Shown in pieces: positions 1-8,302 of a DNA stretch of 64,000 nt. The notes under the pieces were generated by a model. That model worked only from the letters and a program-made list of their open reading frames with translations. It did no database searches and was not told where the DNA came from. The DNA is from Dehalococcoidia bacterium (GTDB lineage Bacteria; Chloroflexota; Dehalococcoidia; Dehalococcoidales; UBA2162): assembly GCA_011191975.1 (NCBI GenBank), contig DUFA01000117.1, forward strand, positions 1 to 64,000. Direction: 5' to 3'. A program made the position numbers and the translations under genes. How positions within the stretch are numbered: the first letter of the stretch is position 1; each line of letters opens with the position of its first letter.

Positions 1-379
1 ACAGGTCATCACCAATGTTTCCAGACTTCACTGTGGGAAGAGCCCCCGGCCTGGAATAAATCTCGGAACGGGCGGTAGCGAAATCAATTCTCTTGCCTTC
101 CCATTTCACAGTGGCGGTGCGGAACCGGGTATGAACCGAAACATTACCCTGAAGAATATCGGCAAACCGGCGAGCAATATCCACGGCATCGCCTTCGACT
201 ACGAGATCAAGGTCAAAACTGGAACGTCCAAGAATCAGGTCGCGTACCATCCCGCCGACCAGGTACAGTTTATATTGTTGTTCACCGGATATCCCACCGG
301 CGATTGAAAGAATTTTCTGCATTTCTTCCGGAAGCTGACTCTTTACCAGTTCCGAAATGTTCTCAGCGTATTGCATCAT
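1..379 (-). CDS. CCA-adding enzyme / poly(A) polymerase family nucleotidyltransferase, N-terminal part (runs off window)
   Basis: Only the N-terminal ~126 residues are in the window; the gene continues past position 1. The reverse complement from the ATG at 379 reads as a class II nucleotidyltransferase head domain: LYLVGGMVRDLILG near residues 38-51, followed by DLDLVVEGD. These are the G-G/S and DxD metal-binding motifs of tRNA CCA-adding enzymes and poly(A) polymerases. The DxD is intact. A purine-rich AAAGGGCGG lies just upstream of the start. The family adds or repairs the 3' CCA of tRNA in the cytoplasm. The head alone cannot separate a CCA enzyme from an A-adding or poly(A) enzyme. Confidence 0.85.
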   Translation of the reverse strand, partial: MMQYAENISELVKSQLPEEMQKILSIAGGISGEQQYKLYLVGGMVRDLILGRSSFDLDLVVEGDAVDIARRFADILQGNVSVHTRFRTATVKWEGKRIDFATARSEIYSRPGALPTVKSGNIGDDL

Positions 380-564
380 TGTCCGCCCTTTGCCATGCAG
401 TCAGAATTATATCACATCGCTGTTTATTCAGTTGAGGTAATTATGGATCCAACAAAGATTCAGACATGATTTTACGGTTTTTCTAATAATTCTATTGACC
501 GTGAACCTGTTTGCTGTTAGGATGAAGAGCGTATGTAATTTTACTACAGGAGAGAAAGAGAAAA

Positions 565-1959
565 CTGAAAGATACTACCGAGCGCCTTGGTTACGCTCCA
601 CTGGGGAAACTTCTTCTCAGTATGAGCCTTCCCGGTATTGCCTCACTGGTAACCATGGCGCTTTATAATATTATAGACACCTTCTGGGTGGCGAGATTAG
701 GGCATGAAGCTATTGCGGCTTTAACGATCGTTCTTCCTTTTACCGGACTGGTACTGGCGTTTGGGGCAGGGACGGGAGTAGGAGTCAGTTCTCTCGTTTC
801 TCGACGATTCGGTGAAGGTAAAATAGAGGTTACCAACCACATAGCGGGGCAAATTTTCCCGTTAACGATTTTTTTCGGCGGAATACTGATCGTAATGGTG
901 GTGTTCTTTCCCGAGTTCATACTCCGGTTATGCGGTGCCACGCCTGATATTATGGCTTTAGGCATCGACTACCTGACGATAATTGGGTTTGGTCTTCCTA
1001 TAGTTTTTTTTGCTCTCGTAGGTACCGAGCTTCTCCGTGGTTCAGGGGATGCGTTAAGGCCTATGATATTTATGGTTACTGCTTCGGTAATAAATATCAT
1101 CCTCGATCCTTTCCTGATTTTCGGCTGGTGGATTTTTCCCGAGATGGGAGTAAAGGGCGCCGCTCTGGCTACTTTGATAGCCCAGGGAGTCGGAGGTGGT
1201 CTGGGATTACTATACATACTTTCCAGGAAATCGTCCTACAAGATTAAACTTTCTCATATTGTGCCGGACTTTGACATCATTAGAGATATTTACAGGGTAG
1301 GGCTCCCTTCGATGCTGGTAGAGATTTCCGAGAGTGTCTGCTTTATCCTTCTTAATAACGTACTGTCACAGTTCGGGTCGATGGCGATAGCCGGGGTTGG
1401 AATTATTATTCGTGTGGTTGATTTTGCTTTTATGCCGATAATAGGGGTTGCTCATGGTCTACTGCCGATAGTCGGCTACAATTATGGAGCCCGAATATGG
1501 AAACGGTTGTGGGGTTCATTAAAACTGGCTGTGACATGGCTGGTGGTATTAATGGGTGCTGCGACTATCGTGATGGAAATACTTGCCCCGCAGCTTATCG
1601 GGATATTCAGTAAGGAACAAGAGATGCTGGAAATGGCTGTCCCTGCAATGAGGATTGTGATTGCCGGTATGTTTCTTATAGGTCCGACAATACTCTTTAT
1701 CGTTACTTTCCAGGGACTGGGCAAGGGAAAAGCCGTCCTTTTACTTTCAACGGCGCGTCAGTTCCTGTTCTTCGTTCCTTTTTTGTATATACTATCGAAT
1801 TTAATGGGACTGACCGGCGTTTGGATAGCTATGCCTATCTCCGATGTATGCGGTTTCCTGGTAACCGGTTCCTGGCTGTTACGCGAGTATAGATATCAGC
1901 GAAGAACCGGTGGATGGAAGGATCTTCATGAAATGGGCGGTCTTGATATCAGAGATTAA
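565..1959 (+). CDS. MATE family multidrug/metabolite exporter
   Basis: A roughly 12-helix inner-membrane protein of the MatE (NorM/DinF-like) family, expected to export organic cations or other small molecules using a H+ or Na+ gradient. The first ATG (622) falls inside the usual conserved N-terminus. The upstream codons in the same frame (TERLGYAPLGKLLLS) match the family's amphipathic lead-in, so I place the start at CTG 565, about 11 nt after AGGAGA. No ATG, GTG or TTG lies between the in-frame stop at 523 and 622. Typical MATE motifs are present (ALYNIIDTFWVARLG and the repeated half near residue 250). Length with this start is 464 aa, normal for the family. Start uncertain, family secure. 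Confidence 0.88.
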   Translation: MKDTTERLGYAPLGKLLLSMSLPGIASLVTMALYNIIDTFWVARLGHEAIAALTIVLPFTGLVLAFGAGTGVGVSSLVSRRFGEGKIEVTNHIAGQIFPLTIFFGGILIVMVVFFPEFILRLCGATPDIMALGIDYLTIIGFGLPIVFFALVGTELLRGSGDALRPMIFMVTASVINIILDPFLIFGWWIFPEMGVKGAALATLIAQGVGGGLGLLYILSRKSSYKIKLSHIVPDFDIIRDIYRVGLPSMLVEISESVCFILLNNVLSQFGSMAIAGVGIIIRVVDFAFMPIIGVAHGLLPIVGYNYGARIWKRLWGSLKLAVTWLVVLMGAATIVMEILAPQLIGIFSKEQEMLEMAVPAMRIVIAGMFLIGPTILFIVTFQGLGKGKAVLLLSTARQFLFFVPFLYILSNLMGLTGVWIAMPISDVCGFLVTGSWLLREYRYQRRTGGWKDLHEMGGLDIRD

Positions 1960-1970
1960 ACTTTAGGCAG

Positions 1971-2483
1971 TTAGTCTGATTCTACAGCCTGTTTTTGTTT
2001 CGTCCTGTACCTCTTGATACTGTCAAGGTGTCTTTTTTTCGCTTCATCACTCATATTTTTATATTTATGGCTTTCTGTATAACACCTTAAAGAGCAGAAT
2101 GCTCTCCGGTTAGAGGGAATACCGACACCGCAGTGTTTACACACTTTTGTCGCATTTTGATAGGAGTTTATCTGACTGATTGCCGTAACTGACCACAGGA
2201 GATATTGACCGTTGCTGGCTTTCCATTCCTTTACAGGAGTAATTACCCCGCTATTGTACAAATCCAGGATGTGATGGCGGGAGAAGCCGAATAGCTTTCG
2301 TAGTTGTTCGGTTGACATCAACTTATGCTTGGTCGAGCCATAATTGCTGATAAGTATCTGTCTGATTCGTTCTTTCGATTTACCTGATTTATCAGCTATC
2401 TGCTGAAGTGTCGAGCCGGATCGACGCATTGTGTAGATAGCATTGATGTTAACATTGCTTCTGGTTCTTATTGATAGTTCCAC
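1971..2483 (-). CDS. Putative DNA-binding protein: sigma-70 region 4-like HTH plus CxxC...CxxxC zinc-binding motif
   Basis: A 170-aa protein I do not recognise as a named family. Residues ~18-45 (STLQQIADKSGKSKERIRQI) look like a sigma region 4 helix-turn-helix. Residues ~57-80 (LRKLFGFSRHHILDLYNSGVI) look like a second, MerR/excisionase-like helical segment. Residues ~115-135 contain CKHCG followed by FCSLRCY, a probable structural zinc site like those of small mobile-element or Com-type proteins. The C-terminus is lysine/arginine rich. It is convergent with the MATE gene (11 bp apart) and has no obvious operon partner. A transcriptional regulator or a domesticated mobile-element protein is inference. 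Confidence 0.6.
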   Translation of the reverse strand: MELSIRTRSNVNINAIYTMRRSGSTLQQIADKSGKSKERIRQILISNYGSTKHKLMSTEQLRKLFGFSRHHILDLYNSGVITPVKEWKASNGQYLLWSVTAISQINSYQNATKVCKHCGVGIPSNRRAFCSLRCYTESHKYKNMSDEAKKRHLDSIKRYRTKQKQAVESD

Positions 2484-2807
2484 AATCGTACCTCGAAATA
2501 TCAGGCGGTATGCCGTATATTAAGGAATTATTATCCGGATAGTAGTAGTACATATTTTGCATCTGGAACAATCATCCCCTAGTGTATAATATGATATTAC
2601 TGCAAGCCTGCCATCGGTATATATACCGTTTTTATATAGATGTATTTCAGTGAAATATATATTACACTCAAGTGAAAACACCTGTTGTTCCAACAGCAGC
2701 GCGTATAAATAGTGACACATTCTTAAGGGAGGTGAGGGTGGATAAAGAGTGTTAAAAACACCCGTGGTGGATATCCACCCTCTGTATGAAGAAGGGAACC
2801 GTCTAAT
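2484..2807. other. Intergenic stretch without a convincing gene
   Basis: This 324-bp gap between two minus-strand genes is AT-rich in its first half. A 66-codon minus-strand frame (2520-2720) and a plus-strand frame from 2749 both lack recognisable motifs. The plus-strand frame runs antisense to the transporter gene. The right part holds the nested inverted repeat listed at 2734-2782. A purine-rich AAGGGAGGTGAGG at 2724-2736 resembles a ribosome binding site but precedes no credible gene. Confidence 0.5.
2734..2782. repeat. Nested inverted repeat at the 3' side of the acetate-type transporter gene
   Basis: GAGGGTGGATA (2734-2744) and TATCCACCCTC (2772-2782) are perfect 11-bp complements. Inside them sit a GTGTT-AAA-AACAC hairpin (2749-2761) and an overlapping 14-bp palindrome GGTGGATATCCACC (2766-2779), so alternative foldings are possible. 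It lies 26 bp beyond the minus-strand stop codon at 2808. It may act as a terminator or mRNA 3' stabiliser, although no clean T-run follows. Confidence 0.55.
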
Positions 2808-3392
2808 TTATTGTCTGGACAAGAAGGAACCAATAGGAAGAATCCACCGACCATACTTGGTATATACTATTATCGCAGCTGAGCCGTATACGGCTGCCCC
2901 TCCACAGATAATACCTACTACACCCGGTATTACCGCAGGGATCAGATCATAAAAATGTAAAGCCAGCAGGCCGAATAAGAGAACCAGACTGAGAAAAATG
3001 AGTACATGAAGGCGTGATGTTCTAAAGGTACCTATACTCATGTAAGCGGAGAAGACTCCCCAGCAGATGCAGAGCCATGCAAGACCGGGACCGTCCAGCT
3101 TGATCAGTCCTATCCATTGCAGGAGAAATCCAAGACTTAAACCAAGCCAGAACGCCCCGTATGAAGCGAAAGCGGTGAAGCCGAAGGCGTCACCGCTCCG
3201 CGCGTCGATGATGCCAGCAATAATCTGGGCGATCCCTCCCCAGAACAGCCCGTAGACCAGGGGAATAGTGCTGTCAATCAACCCGATATTATGTATCTGC
3301 AGCAGAATAGTATTGAATCCGAAACCTGCCAGTCCGACAGCTCCGGGATTAGCCCACTGGTTTATTTCAATTTTGGTGATTTCACGCTCCAT
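2808..3392 (-). CDS. GPR1/FUN34/YaaH (SatP/AceTr) family acetate-type uptake transporter
   Basis: A 194-aa, six-helix membrane protein. The family signature NPAxxGLxGFG is present near the N-terminus as NPGAVGLAGFG (residues ~15-25), with six hydrophobic helices after it and a narrow-pore GLFWGGIAQIIAG segment. The family imports acetate, succinate or related monocarboxylates with protons. Length is close to the ~190-200 aa norm. The A-to-G change at the third signature residue is conservative. It stands alone on its strand. The substrate is not readable from the sequence. Acetate exchange would suit an anaerobic fermenter or syntroph, but that is inference. Confidence 0.85.
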   Translation of the reverse strand: MEREITKIEINQWANPGAVGLAGFGFNTILLQIHNIGLIDSTIPLVYGLFWGGIAQIIAGIIDARSGDAFGFTAFASYGAFWLGLSLGFLLQWIGLIKLDGPGLAWLCICWGVFSAYMSIGTFRTSRLHVLIFLSLVLLFGLLALHFYDLIPAVIPGVVGIICGGAAVYGSAAIIVYTKYGRWILPIGSFLSRQ

Positions 3393-3508
3393 ATTGAATT
3401 AATAATACCTGTTTGTGATCGGGACGCCATCAGCAATTATGCTTATTTCTATATTGGTGAAAATACGGGCGATAATACTTTTAATAACGAGTCGATCAGA
3501 GCGATTGA

Positions 3509-3537
3509 TTGCCATATGTCCCGGTAATTCATATAAT
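3509..3537 (+). promoter_or_regulatory. Sigma-70-type promoter for the UPF0200/dCMP deaminase pair
   Basis: TTGCCA (3509-3514), 17-nt spacer, TATAAT (3532-3537). The expected start site is near 3544, only about five bases before the ATG at 3549, and there is no Shine-Dalgarno sequence. The mRNA would be essentially leaderless. Confidence 0.65.
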
Positions 3538-3548
3538 TAATCAGGCAA

Positions 3549-4094
3549 ATGAAAGTAGCAGCAATCGTCGGGATGGCAGGTTCCGGTAAGTCAGAAGTAG
3601 CCAACCGATTCGAGCAGAACGGATTCAAGCGGATACGATTCGGTGATATTACGGACGAGGAAGTGACTCGCAGAAGTGTACCGCTGAATGAAGAAAATGA
3701 ACGTGCGGTCAGGGAAGCATTACGCAGTGAGAACGGAATGGCTGCCTATGCGATTCTAAACAAACCAAAAATAGATGATGCATTAAAAGTTTCCGATGTA
3801 GTGGTCGATGGACTATATTCCTGGGAGGAATACCTGTTTTTGAAAGAGTCCTACGGTAATGATTTTTTTGTTATTGCAGTGTGGTCGTCTCCGGACACAA
3901 GGTATTCACGCCTTGCCGCGAGAAAAATACGAGGATTGACCAAGGATGAATCTTACAGTAGGGATAAAGCTGAAATAGAGAACGTCAATAAAGGCGGACC
4001 TATCGCTATGGCGGATTTTACTATTATCAATGAATCGACCATGGAAAATCTGATTGCTGAAGCAGACAGGATAATACTGAGGGTAAAAGGATGA
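3549..4094 (+). CDS. UPF0200-type P-loop nucleotide kinase-like protein
   Basis: A 181-aa P-loop protein with Walker A GMAGSGKS at residues 8-15 and an adenylate/dephospho-CoA-kinase-like layout (GFKRIRFGDITDEE, then VVVDGLYSWEEY). It resembles UPF0200, a family better known from archaea and thought to phosphorylate a nucleotide or cofactor; the substrate is not established. The stop codon overlaps the ATG of the dCMP deaminase gene by 4 bp, so the pair is translationally coupled. That coupling suggests a deoxynucleotide role (inference). The usual members have similar length. Start at 3549 is supported by the promoter immediately upstream. Confidence 0.75.
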   Translation: MKVAAIVGMAGSGKSEVANRFEQNGFKRIRFGDITDEEVTRRSVPLNEENERAVREALRSENGMAAYAILNKPKIDDALKVSDVVVDGLYSWEEYLFLKESYGNDFFVIAVWSSPDTRYSRLAARKIRGLTKDESYSRDKAEIENVNKGGPIAMADFTIINESTMENLIAEADRIILRVKG

Positions 4095-4573
4095 CTAATA
4101 TAACCAGACCGGACTTCGATGAATATGTACTTAAAATAGCCTCGGTGGTGGCTGAACGCTCGACGTGCCGTCGTCACCATATGGGCGCGGTAGCGGTAAG
4201 AGACAAGCATATCCTGACTACCGGTTATAATGGAGCTCCCGCCGGACAGAAGGACTGCCTGGAACTCGGCTGTATCCGGGATGAAATGAACATAGCTTCT
4301 GGTGAAAAGCAGGAAACCTGCCGGGCTATTCATGCCGAACAAAACGTGATAATACAGGCCGCTCTCCATGGTATCAGTCTTGAAGGCAGCACTATTTACT
4401 GCACCCATACACCCTGCATCCTATGTGCCAAGATGCTGGTAAACGCAAAAATCAAGAGGTTTGTCAGCTTCAGCGAGTACAATGATGACAGGTTTATCGA
4501 CCTATTCAGGGAGGCCGGTATCGAGATCGATATAAAAGACAGGCCGCCTTCCGAAATCACTTACCTGGACTAA
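4091..4573 (+). CDS. Deoxycytidylate (dCMP) deaminase
   Basis: Zinc-dependent cytidine/deoxycytidylate deaminase that converts dCMP to dUMP for thymidylate synthesis. HAE at residues 81-83 supplies a zinc ligand and the catalytic glutamate, and PCILC at 108-112 supplies the other two ligands. An additional Cys/His-rich insert (CRRHH at 26-30, CLELGC at 56-61) matches the second zinc site of ComEB/dCMP deaminases. Length (160 aa) is typical. It overlaps the preceding kinase-like gene by 4 bp. A dCTP deaminase/dUTPase gene lies 4 kb away, so dUMP supply may be covered by two routes. Confidence 0.92.
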   Translation: MTNITRPDFDEYVLKIASVVAERSTCRRHHMGAVAVRDKHILTTGYNGAPAGQKDCLELGCIRDEMNIASGEKQETCRAIHAEQNVIIQAALHGISLEGSTIYCTHTPCILCAKMLVNAKIKRFVSFSEYNDDRFIDLFREAGIEIDIKDRPPSEITYLD

Positions 4574-4632
4574 GCAGGTACGATACCGTATACTACACGG
4601 AAAATCTGAGTGTATAACGAAATGGTCAATAG

Positions 4633-5082
4633 ATGATAACCCGTACCGAAAGGGAATACCCGAAACGACCAATAGCCTCAGTGGCAGCCTGCGTATTCAA
4701 AGATGATAAAATCCTTCTGGTGAAACGCGGAACTCAACCGAGTAAAGGGAGATGGAGTGTTCCCGGCGGCGCAATCGAACTCGGAGAATCATTTGAAGAT
4801 ACCGCAAAGCGGGAACTGGATGAAGAATGCGGTGTGGAAATAGAGACCGACGATATCATCGATGTTGAGAACTTCGTTATCCGTGATAAAGACGGAACTA
4901 TTCAGTTTCATTATATTGTGACATACTTGATGGCAAGATATGTCTCCGGTGATATCAGACCGGGCGACGACGAAATGGATGTCTGCTGGGTAACCAGGGA
5001 GGAACTGATGAATCTTGACATGAATCCTGTCACCCGGGACTATATGCTTAAAGCCTTCGAGAAAGTAAATTCCGTTAGTTAA
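4633..5082 (+). CDS. Nudix hydrolase (ADP-ribose pyrophosphatase-like)
   Basis: A 149-aa Nudix domain with a complete Nudix box at residues 46-68: GGAIELGESFEDTAKREL followed by DEECG, which fits GX5EX7REUXEEXGU. The N-terminal strand IASVAACVFKDDKILLVKRG is the typical opening of the ADP-ribose/NADH/8-oxo-dGTP branch. It hydrolyses a nucleoside diphosphate linked to another moiety; the exact substrate cannot be read here. It is 59 bp downstream of the dCMP deaminase gene and may be transcribed with it, or from a weak TATAAC element near 4612. Confidence 0.88.
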   Translation: MITRTEREYPKRPIASVAACVFKDDKILLVKRGTQPSKGRWSVPGGAIELGESFEDTAKRELDEECGVEIETDDIIDVENFVIRDKDGTIQFHYIVTYLMARYVSGDIRPGDDEMDVCWVTREELMNLDMNPVTRDYMLKAFEKVNSVS

Positions 5083-5127
5083 AAACTTGACATCGGTGAT
5101 ACAATTAGTAAACAACACGGGTAGTAA

Positions 5128-5850
5128 ATGACTGAATCAATCGTAATCGACAGCCTGACCAAATACTACGGCAAGTTTCTTGCCCTGAACGGACTGTCTC
5201 TTAAGGTTGAAGAGAATACCAACATCGGGCTTCTCGGTCCGAATGGTGCGGGAAAAAGCACAACGTTAAAGATACTCTGCGGATTGATACGGGCTTCATC
5301 GGGCAGCGTTTATATTCACGGGATTAATGTTGCTGAGAAACCCGAGCAAGCTCTGGCGAAAATCGGTACTATAATTGAGACCCCCGAGTTCTATACCTAT
5401 CTTACACCTGAGGAGATATTGGGTTACCTTGGAAAGATTCGAGGTATGAAAGGCAGTTATCTAAGACAGCGAATCAAGGAAGTGATCGAACTGGTCAGGC
5501 TTGAGCAATGGAGTAGACAAAGAATCGAAAAATTTTCTAGGGGAATGAAGCAGCGCCTCGGCCTTGCCCAAGCTCTACTCCATGATCCTCCGATCCTTAT
5601 CCTGGATGAACCTGGTCTGGGGCTGGATCCACGCGGTGTGGTGGAATTCAGAGCGATAATCGAAGACGTAGGAAAGAACAAGACAGTGTTTTTTGCTTCG
5701 CATCAACTTACGGAAGTATCCCAGGTGTGTCAGGAAGTGGCAATCATCGATCATGGAAAGCTGCTTGCTTATGACAGTATTACGGAACTTGAGAAAAAGT
5801 ATGAATCACTCGAACAGGCATACCTCCAGCTAACCGGAGGGGAATTATGA
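5128..5850 (+). CDS. ABC-type exporter, ATP-binding subunit
   Basis: A 240-aa nucleotide-binding domain: Walker A GPNGAGKST at residues 37-45, signature FSRGMKQRLG near 137-146, Walker B LILDEPGLGLDP near 158-169, and the switch histidine in FFASHQ. The first serine of the usual LSGG-type signature is replaced (FSRG), as is common in CcmA/NatA-like ABC-2 exporters. It overlaps the following permease gene by 4 bp (ATGA), so the two form one transporter. The substrate is unknown; drug, lipid or sodium export are family roles. Confidence 0.92.
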   Translation: MTESIVIDSLTKYYGKFLALNGLSLKVEENTNIGLLGPNGAGKSTTLKILCGLIRASSGSVYIHGINVAEKPEQALAKIGTIIETPEFYTYLTPEEILGYLGKIRGMKGSYLRQRIKEVIELVRLEQWSRQRIEKFSRGMKQRLGLAQALLHDPPILILDEPGLGLDPRGVVEFRAIIEDVGKNKTVFFASHQLTEVSQVCQEVAIIDHGKLLAYDSITELEKKYESLEQAYLQLTGGEL

Positions 5851-6662
5851 TAGAGTTCGAGAAACTAAAAATAGTAGCTGCGTATGAATTCCTAAAACAT
5901 ATTCGTCGGAAGCGACTGTACGTGATTCTTGGTTTAACTCTTATTTCCGAATTAGCGGTCATCATACTTCTTCCATTATTGATGGATGGTAAATACCCAG
6001 ATAATGTAATAACGATGGCCGCCACACTTACTGTGGGTCCCAGCCTTGCTACAATCGGAGCCGTCTTTTTTGCCGGTGATGCCATAGCCGGTGAATTTGA
6101 AGGAAAAACCGGTTTTATACTTTTTACCAATCCTGTGAAGCGGACTACCCTTATCCTTGGTAAATACCTGGCAAGCTGCATTGCGGTTATCATACTTGTC
6201 ATATTTGGATATGTTATTACTGCCATTACCCTTTTTGCGATATATGGAGAAATCCCAAGCGAGATACTCAATTCTTTCGGCCTGTGCCTTCTTTTTGGTG
6301 GCGCCGTGTTATCGATCACTTTCTTCTTCAGTTCCATTTCCAAGGGATCGATGGGTGCCACAGTAATTACACTGGTACTGATAATGGTGATTTCTGGTAT
6401 AGTGGAAAGTGTCCTGATTATGGCAGGAAAGCCATATTTTTATCTTCCTTCTGTTGGTGGCGATGCTATAGCGCTGGTCTATGGCGGAATGGATCTCTAC
6501 GAGAATTTAATACCGGCAGGAGCTGCCGGCATGGGCGGTATGGAAATGTTCCTCGACATGAAGCTGCCGGACATAGGACATATCGCATATTCTACGGCCG
6601 GGTACCTGATAGTCTGTCTCGGTCTGAGTTTATGGATTAGCAGGAGGCGCCAGTTAGCCTAG
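5847..6662 (+). CDS. ABC-2 type permease subunit
   Basis: A 271-aa protein with about six membrane segments, an ABC-2/NatB-like fold with a short cytoplasmic N-terminus (FEKLKIVAAYEFLKHIRRKR). Residues ~75-100 carry the FAGDAIAGEFEGKTGFILFTNPVKR loop seen in this permease class. It overlaps the ATPase gene by 4 bp, so the two are coupled. Homodimeric ATPase plus permease is the expected stoichiometry. The exported substrate is not evident. A long glycine/methionine-rich stretch around residues 225-245 (AGAAGMGGMEMF) lies outside the predicted helices. Confidence 0.85.
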   Translation: MIEFEKLKIVAAYEFLKHIRRKRLYVILGLTLISELAVIILLPLLMDGKYPDNVITMAATLTVGPSLATIGAVFFAGDAIAGEFEGKTGFILFTNPVKRTTLILGKYLASCIAVIILVIFGYVITAITLFAIYGEIPSEILNSFGLCLLFGGAVLSITFFFSSISKGSMGATVITLVLIMVISGIVESVLIMAGKPYFYLPSVGGDAIALVYGGMDLYENLIPAGAAGMGGMEMFLDMKLPDIGHIAYSTAGYLIVCLGLSLWISRRRQLA

Positions 6663-6682
6663 GTGTTATAAGGAAGTGGTGG

Positions 6683-7609
6683 GTGGATAAAGTGACGACA
6701 GTACCTCGGGCAAAGGTTATCGTTAATCCGGTAGCAGGGGCCAATAAAACTTACAAGAAATGGCCTCAATTAAATCGTCTGCTCGACCATATCGGGCTGT
6801 CTTTCGATCACCAGTATACGGAAGGAGCAGGCCATGCAATCGAGCTTGCTCGTGATGCTGCTTCAGATGGTTACCGCTATCTTGTTGCCGTAGGAGGTGA
6901 CGGAACGGTTAATGAGGTTGCCAATGGCATTCTCAATACTGGAAGTGCCGGTGATGTATCATTCGGTGTGATAAGTACCGGTACGGGAAGCGACTTTGCC
7001 CGTTCTGCCGGTATACCAATGGACTCTATTAATGCTTGTTCTGTATTGACGAGTGTAAAAAGACTGGTAATTGACGCAGGAATTGTTGAATACCACAAGA
7101 ATGGACAAAAAACTCAGCGCTATTTCGTAAACGCAGCCGGTATCGGATTCGATGCCGCGGCGGTCGAATCCACGGAAAAGATCCCGAAGTACTTCGGAGG
7201 AACGATACCGTATTTAGCAGGTTTACTCAGGACCCTGATCGGCTACCGGAACAAGTCTGTTGTCATGGATATAGACGACAGGAATCAACCAGCGAAAATC
7301 CTCAGTATGATCGTAGCAAACGGTAATTACCTGGGCGGGGGTATGCACGTAGCTCCCGATGCAATGATGGACGACTCACTCCTGGATGTGGTGGTCATAG
7401 GCGATGTCGGTAAACTCGATCTGCTGAAATCATTACCGATGATATACAAGGGAACTCACGGTAACCATCCAAAGGTTAGTATAGAGAAAGCTGTAAAAGT
7501 GTTCATCAATACCTCTGAACGAGTCCTTGTTCATGCAGACGGCGAACTGCTGGGTGAGGGTCCGGCGTTATTCAGACTTATACCATCGGCTTTAAGCCTG
7601 GTGGTGTAG
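6683..7609 (+). CDS. Diacylglycerol/sphingosine kinase-like lipid kinase (DagK/YegS/LCB5 family)
   Basis: A 308-aa lipid kinase. The nucleotide-binding GGDGTVNE motif is at residues 71-78, and the opening KVIVNPVAGANK (11-22) is the standard first strand of the family. The C-terminal beta-sandwich (ANGNYLGGGMHVAPDAMMDDSLLDVV) is complete. These enzymes phosphorylate diacylglycerol or a related lipid at the inner membrane face using ATP. The start is GTG at 6683, about 8 nt after AAGGAAG. It lies 20 bp after the ABC permease gene, so the exporter and lipid kinase may share a transcript, hinting at a membrane-lipid theme (inference). Confidence 0.9.
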   Translation: MDKVTTVPRAKVIVNPVAGANKTYKKWPQLNRLLDHIGLSFDHQYTEGAGHAIELARDAASDGYRYLVAVGGDGTVNEVANGILNTGSAGDVSFGVISTGTGSDFARSAGIPMDSINACSVLTSVKRLVIDAGIVEYHKNGQKTQRYFVNAAGIGFDAAAVESTEKIPKYFGGTIPYLAGLLRTLIGYRNKSVVMDIDDRNQPAKILSMIVANGNYLGGGMHVAPDAMMDDSLLDVVVIGDVGKLDLLKSLPMIYKGTHGNHPKVSIEKAVKVFINTSERVLVHADGELLGEGPALFRLIPSALSLVV

Positions 7610-7678
7610 CCGATTTATATAACATGAATTGTTCTTCGTATCTGATGACCAGTAATTATTTATAGAGAGGATTTACCT

Positions 7679-8293
7679 GTGAAAATTAATCTTAGTGATG
7701 AAAAAGCCAGGGAAATGCACCATATACTGATGAGTATAATCGCGCCGCGTCCTATAGCTTGGGTTTCGACAGTAAGTGAAGACGGAATATATAACCTGGC
7801 ACCGTTCAGCGCTTTTTGTGTAATGAGCGTTAATCCTGCAATTGTCGGTTTTAATTCGGCTGCGTTCCGCGATGGGCGGAAAAAAGATACGTTAATAAAT
7901 ATAGAATCGAACGGTGAATACGTGATTAACATGGTCGATGAGTCGCTTGCTGAAGCGATGAATATCACGTCAGCATCTTTTCCTCCCCAAACAGATGAGT
8001 TTCAAGAAGCAGATCTGACAACGGTCAAAGCTGATCTGGTAAAAGTTCCAATGGTAGGCGAATCACCAGTCAATCTTGAATGTCGGTTGAGACAGATCCT
8101 GAAGTTCGGAGAAGAGCCGATGACAAACAACTTTATCATTGGCGATGTCCTCCTCATACATGTGAAAGACGAATATTATTCTAATGAAGAGATAAACGCT
8201 TCGGCATTAAAGCTTATCGGAAGACTGGGAGGTAGGGGAATAGACCGGTATTGCAGAACAACGGACAGTTTTAAGATGCAGAGACCCGTTTAG
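7679..8293 (+). CDS. Flavin reductase-like (FMN-binding split-barrel) protein
   Basis: A 204-aa FMN-binding split barrel of the flavin reductase/DIM6-NTAB family. IIAPRPIAWVSTVSEDGIYNLAPFS (split here as IIAPRPIAWVS and DGIYNLAPFS, residues ~19-45) is the conserved FMN phosphate and isoalloxazine region. Members reduce or carry flavin for a partner oxygenase, or act as stand-alone flavoproteins in anaerobes. No partner is visible nearby. Start GTG 7679 follows AGAGAGGA. The C-terminal part (LGGRGIDRYCRTTDSF) is the usual tail of this subgroup. Role unresolved. Confidence 0.82.
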   Translation: MKINLSDEKAREMHHILMSIIAPRPIAWVSTVSEDGIYNLAPFSAFCVMSVNPAIVGFNSAAFRDGRKKDTLINIESNGEYVINMVDESLAEAMNITSASFPPQTDEFQEADLTTVKADLVKVPMVGESPVNLECRLRQILKFGEEPMTNNFIIGDVLLIHVKDEYYSNEEINASALKLIGRLGGRGIDRYCRTTDSFKMQRPV

Positions 8294-8302
8294 GTTCCCC
8301 TA

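Noticed and set aside
2520-2720. 66-codon minus-strand frame
   Set aside because: No motif, AT-rich, no ribosome site and no conservation signal; treated as non-coding.
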